This document shows positions 62,123 through 64,000 of a DNA stretch of 64,000 nt, piece after piece. Where the stretch lies: NCBI GenBank assembly GCA_048213135.1, contig PS015010.1, positions 372,001 to 436,000 on the forward strand, given 5' to 3'. Numbering within the stretch: position 1 is the stretch's first letter; every line of letters begins with the position of its first letter. The translations under genes and the position numbers were made by a program. Source of the stretch: Reclinomonas americana ATCC 50394. Its lineage: Eukaryota > Jakobida > Jakobea > Jakobida. The notes below the pieces were generated by a model. The model worked only from the letters and a program-made list of their open reading frames with translations. It made no database searches and was not told where the DNA came from.

Positions 62123-63409
62123 GTGCAGGCCCAGATATTTCCTTCCACTTTATCAGGTACTTTACCGGCGCCGGTATCCAAAAGCAGTATGCAAAGGGCC
62201 TGTGCCGCGGCTTTGCTGCACACAGGTGAAACCATCATCCATAACCCCGGCAACAGCAACGATGATCTTGCGGCATTAGATGTGATCAGCAAGCTGGGAG
62301 CCGTCATTACCCGGAACGATGACGGTACCATCACCATAATAAGTGAAGGTGTGCAGCCAGTTGCGGAAACGATCAATTGCGGCGAAAGCGGCCTCGGAAT
62401 ACGCATGTTCACCCCGCTGGCGGCATTGGCTGCCCAGCATGTACGCATCACCGGTAGTGGCAGCCTGCTTACCCGCCCGATGGATTTTTTTGATACCGTA
62501 CTTCCGCAGTCAGGCGTTACCGTTAGTTCCAGACAAGGGCGGCTTCCTTTGGAAATAAAAGGACCCTTACAACCGGTGGATATTACCATCGACGGATCAC
62601 TGAGTTCGCAGTTCCTTACGGGTTTATTATTTGCCTATGGTCAATCCGTCACGGCGCCCGTTACCATAAATGTCACCAACCTCAGCAGCAAACCTTATAT
62701 CGATCTTACACTGGATGTGATGGAACGTTTTGGATATCGTGTAGTCAATGAAAATTATGAGCGCTTCATTATTTATCCTAAAGAGCATCCTCCTTTTCGT
62801 ATTGAATATACTGTGGAAGGGGACTGGAGCGGCGCGGCTTTCCTGCTGGTGGCCGGTGCTGTGGCCGGACCCGTAACCGTTACAGGACTGAATGTTTTTT
62901 CCACCCAGGCCGATAAAGCGGTACTGGGGCCACTGATGGCCTGCGGCGCCCTGGTTTCGATAGAAGAAACGCAGGTGAGTATTTCACCTGCCCCGTTAAA
63001 AGCTTTTCATTTTAATGCGAACGACTGTCCTGATCTTTTCCCCCCGCTTGCAGCGTTGGCATGCTACTGCGAAGGCCGTTCGGTTATTGAAGGCGTGGGC
63101 CGCTTACGGCATAAGGAAAGCGACAGGGGACTAACCATACAGGAGGAACTGGGTAAAATGGGTGTGAATGTCACGTTACAGGACGACCTTATGATCATCG
63201 ATGGTGGTGAAGCTGTAAAAAGCGCCCTGGTTCATTCCCGCCACGATCACCGCATCGCCATGGCATGTGCTGTTGCGGCATTGAAAGCCAGCGGACCGGT
63301 AACCATCGACAGTGCGGACGCCATTAATAAATCTTATCCCGGTTTTTTCAATGATTTGCAAATGCTGGGCGCAAACGTATCTTTACAAACAACATCAGCT
63401 ATATCGTGA
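62123..63409 (+). CDS. aroA: 3-phosphoshikimate 1-carboxyvinyltransferase (EPSP synthase)
   Basis: 428 residues, GTG start at 62123, 1 nt after the aroB stop. Motifs: LPAPVSKSSMQRACAAALL (PEP and shikimate site, with K-S-S in place of the frequent K-S), ECGESGLGIRMFTPLAAL-like segment INCGESGLGIRM, GSLSSQFLTGLLFA and RHKESDRG (about 330-337), DHRIAMACAVAAL (about 373-385). The E-S-D-R motif is in the usual place. Overlaps aroC in GTGA. Confidence 0.96.
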   Translation: MQAQIFPSTLSGTLPAPVSKSSMQRACAAALLHTGETIIHNPGNSNDDLAALDVISKLGAVITRNDDGTITIISEGVQPVAETINCGESGLGIRMFTPLAALAAQHVRITGSGSLLTRPMDFFDTVLPQSGVTVSSRQGRLPLEIKGPLQPVDITIDGSLSSQFLTGLLFAYGQSVTAPVTINVTNLSSKPYIDLTLDVMERFGYRVVNENYERFIIYPKEHPPFRIEYTVEGDWSGAAFLLVAGAVAGPVTVTGLNVFSTQADKAVLGPLMACGALVSIEETQVSISPAPLKAFHFNANDCPDLFPPLAALACYCEGRSVIEGVGRLRHKESDRGLTIQEELGKMGVNVTLQDDLMIIDGGEAVKSALVHSRHDHRIAMACAVAALKASGPVTIDSADAINKSYPGFFNDLQMLGANVSLQTTSAIS

Positions 63410-64000
63410 ATTCATTCGGACGTATTTTCAGGATCAGTATTTTCGGCGAATCGCATGGAGAATGCGTAGGAATAACCATCGACGGTTGCCCGGCAGGACT
63501 TCCTTTAACCGCCACCGATTTTACCGAAGACATTGAAAGAAGAAAGGGTGGCACCAAAGGGACCACGCCCCGTAAAGAGGACGACATCCCCCAGATCAAA
63601 ACCGGTGTGTTCAATGGCTTTACCACCGGCGCCCCGCTCACCATTATTTTCGACAATACCAATACCCGCAGCAGTGATTATGTAAAGCAACGGGATATTC
63701 CACGCCCTGGCCATGCTGATTTTGTAGCCCATAAAAAATTCGGAGGATACGAGGATTACAGGGGTAGCGGGCATTTCAGCGGACGGCTTACCGTGGCGCT
63801 CGTAGCAGCCGGTGTGGTTGCCAAAAAGATCATGGGGCCGGTATCGGTGCAATCTTCCATCCTTGAAATTGGTGGAGAGACAGACCTGGACAAAGGCCTG
63901 CAAAAAGCGATCGGCGCCAAAGACAGCATCGGGGGTATCATTGAATGCCGGGTGTCTGGCTTACCGGTAGGATTGGGAGAGCCCTTTTTTGATTCCGCCG
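63406..64000 (+). CDS. aroC: Chorismate synthase, 3' end outside the window
   Basis: 198 codons visible of an expected ~360. GTG start at 63406-63408 overlaps the aroA stop (GTGA). Begins VNSFGRIFRISIFGESHGEC, the family opening with G-E-S-H-G, then IDGCPAGLPLT, RRKGGTKGTTPRKEDD (usual form R-R-P-G; here R-R-K-G), SSDYVKQRDIPRPGHADFVAHKKFG and DYRGSGHFSGRLT. FMN-dependent last step to chorismate. Confidence 0.95.
   Translation, partial: MNSFGRIFRISIFGESHGECVGITIDGCPAGLPLTATDFTEDIERRKGGTKGTTPRKEDDIPQIKTGVFNGFTTGAPLTIIFDNTNTRSSDYVKQRDIPRPGHADFVAHKKFGGYEDYRGSGHFSGRLTVALVAAGVVAKKIMGPVSVQSSILEIGGETDLDKGLQKAIGAKDSIGGIIECRVSGLPVGLGEPFFDSA

Overview
The window is a chromosomal segment of a Bacteroidota member, most likely a Chitinophagaceae-type genome of roughly 50% GC. 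Evidence for this is the T9SS sorting domains (type A at the ends of the 5223-5750 and 38842-41367 products, type B at the end of 44239-46263), the Bacteroidota promoter grammar (TTTG or TTG, about 19 nt, TAnnTTTG), type III glutamine synthetase, a DUF1800/DUF1501 pair, an ECF sigma factor and largely missing Shine-Dalgarno sites. I see no rRNA, tRNA, CRISPR array, insertion sequence or prophage. Almost all of it is well-packed core genome.

Layout. 1-5840: DUF1800/DUF1501 secretion pair, then an operon of cell-surface genes (T9SS protein, 997-residue repeat protein, small Ala/Pro protein). 5937-15351: a mostly leftward housekeeping block (def, ruvX, ubiA-like, trmH-like, pyrG, then proC, hldD, purL) interrupted by a rightward lipoprotein with a methyltransferase fold. 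15457-22462: rightward genes (membrane protein, glnN, LTXXQ-like protein, Ldh-type dehydrogenase, lysC). 22589-38626: Mpo1-like protein, queA, a very large TraB/GumN protein, a fused ABC ATPase, AMP nucleosidase, HsdR-N nuclease-like protein, gluzincin peptidase, amino acid permease, thioredoxin-like protein, ubiX, LolA-like protein and DUF4407. 38842-51833: secreted GH13 amylase, mutS, T9SS-B PKD protein, YdeI-like protein, LTA-synthase-like enzyme, rluD-type synthase, lipB. 51956-55935: frameshifted PLP deaminase, nucleotidyltransferase, then an ECF sigma factor coupled to a membrane anti-sigma-like protein fused to a trypsin-like protease, divergent from a small lipoprotein. 56255-64000: an aromatic amino acid gene cluster (pheA, aminotransferase, tyrA, GNAT, DAHP synthase/chorismate mutase, aroB, aroA, aroC cut by the window edge).

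The most exciting item is in front of the aromatic cluster. A perfect TTTG-N19-TACTTTTG promoter is followed, 5 nt later, by a 26-codon leader peptide gene containing eight consecutive aromatic codons (W-F-Y-F-Y-Y-Y-F), then a perfect terminator hairpin with eight Ts ending 4 nt before the pheA start. The RNA can fold in the classic 1:2 / 2:3 / 3:4 alternatives, so this is a complete ribosome-mediated attenuator that should read Trp, Phe and Tyr supply together. The leader mRNA appears to be leaderless.

Other points of interest are the sigma/anti-sigma-protease system with mirror-image candidate promoters, an array of 20-bp repeats in the probable leader of the DAHP synthase gene, a duplicated hairpin element near 23.2 kb, and several families of heptad-like intergenic micro-repeats that abut transcription terminators.
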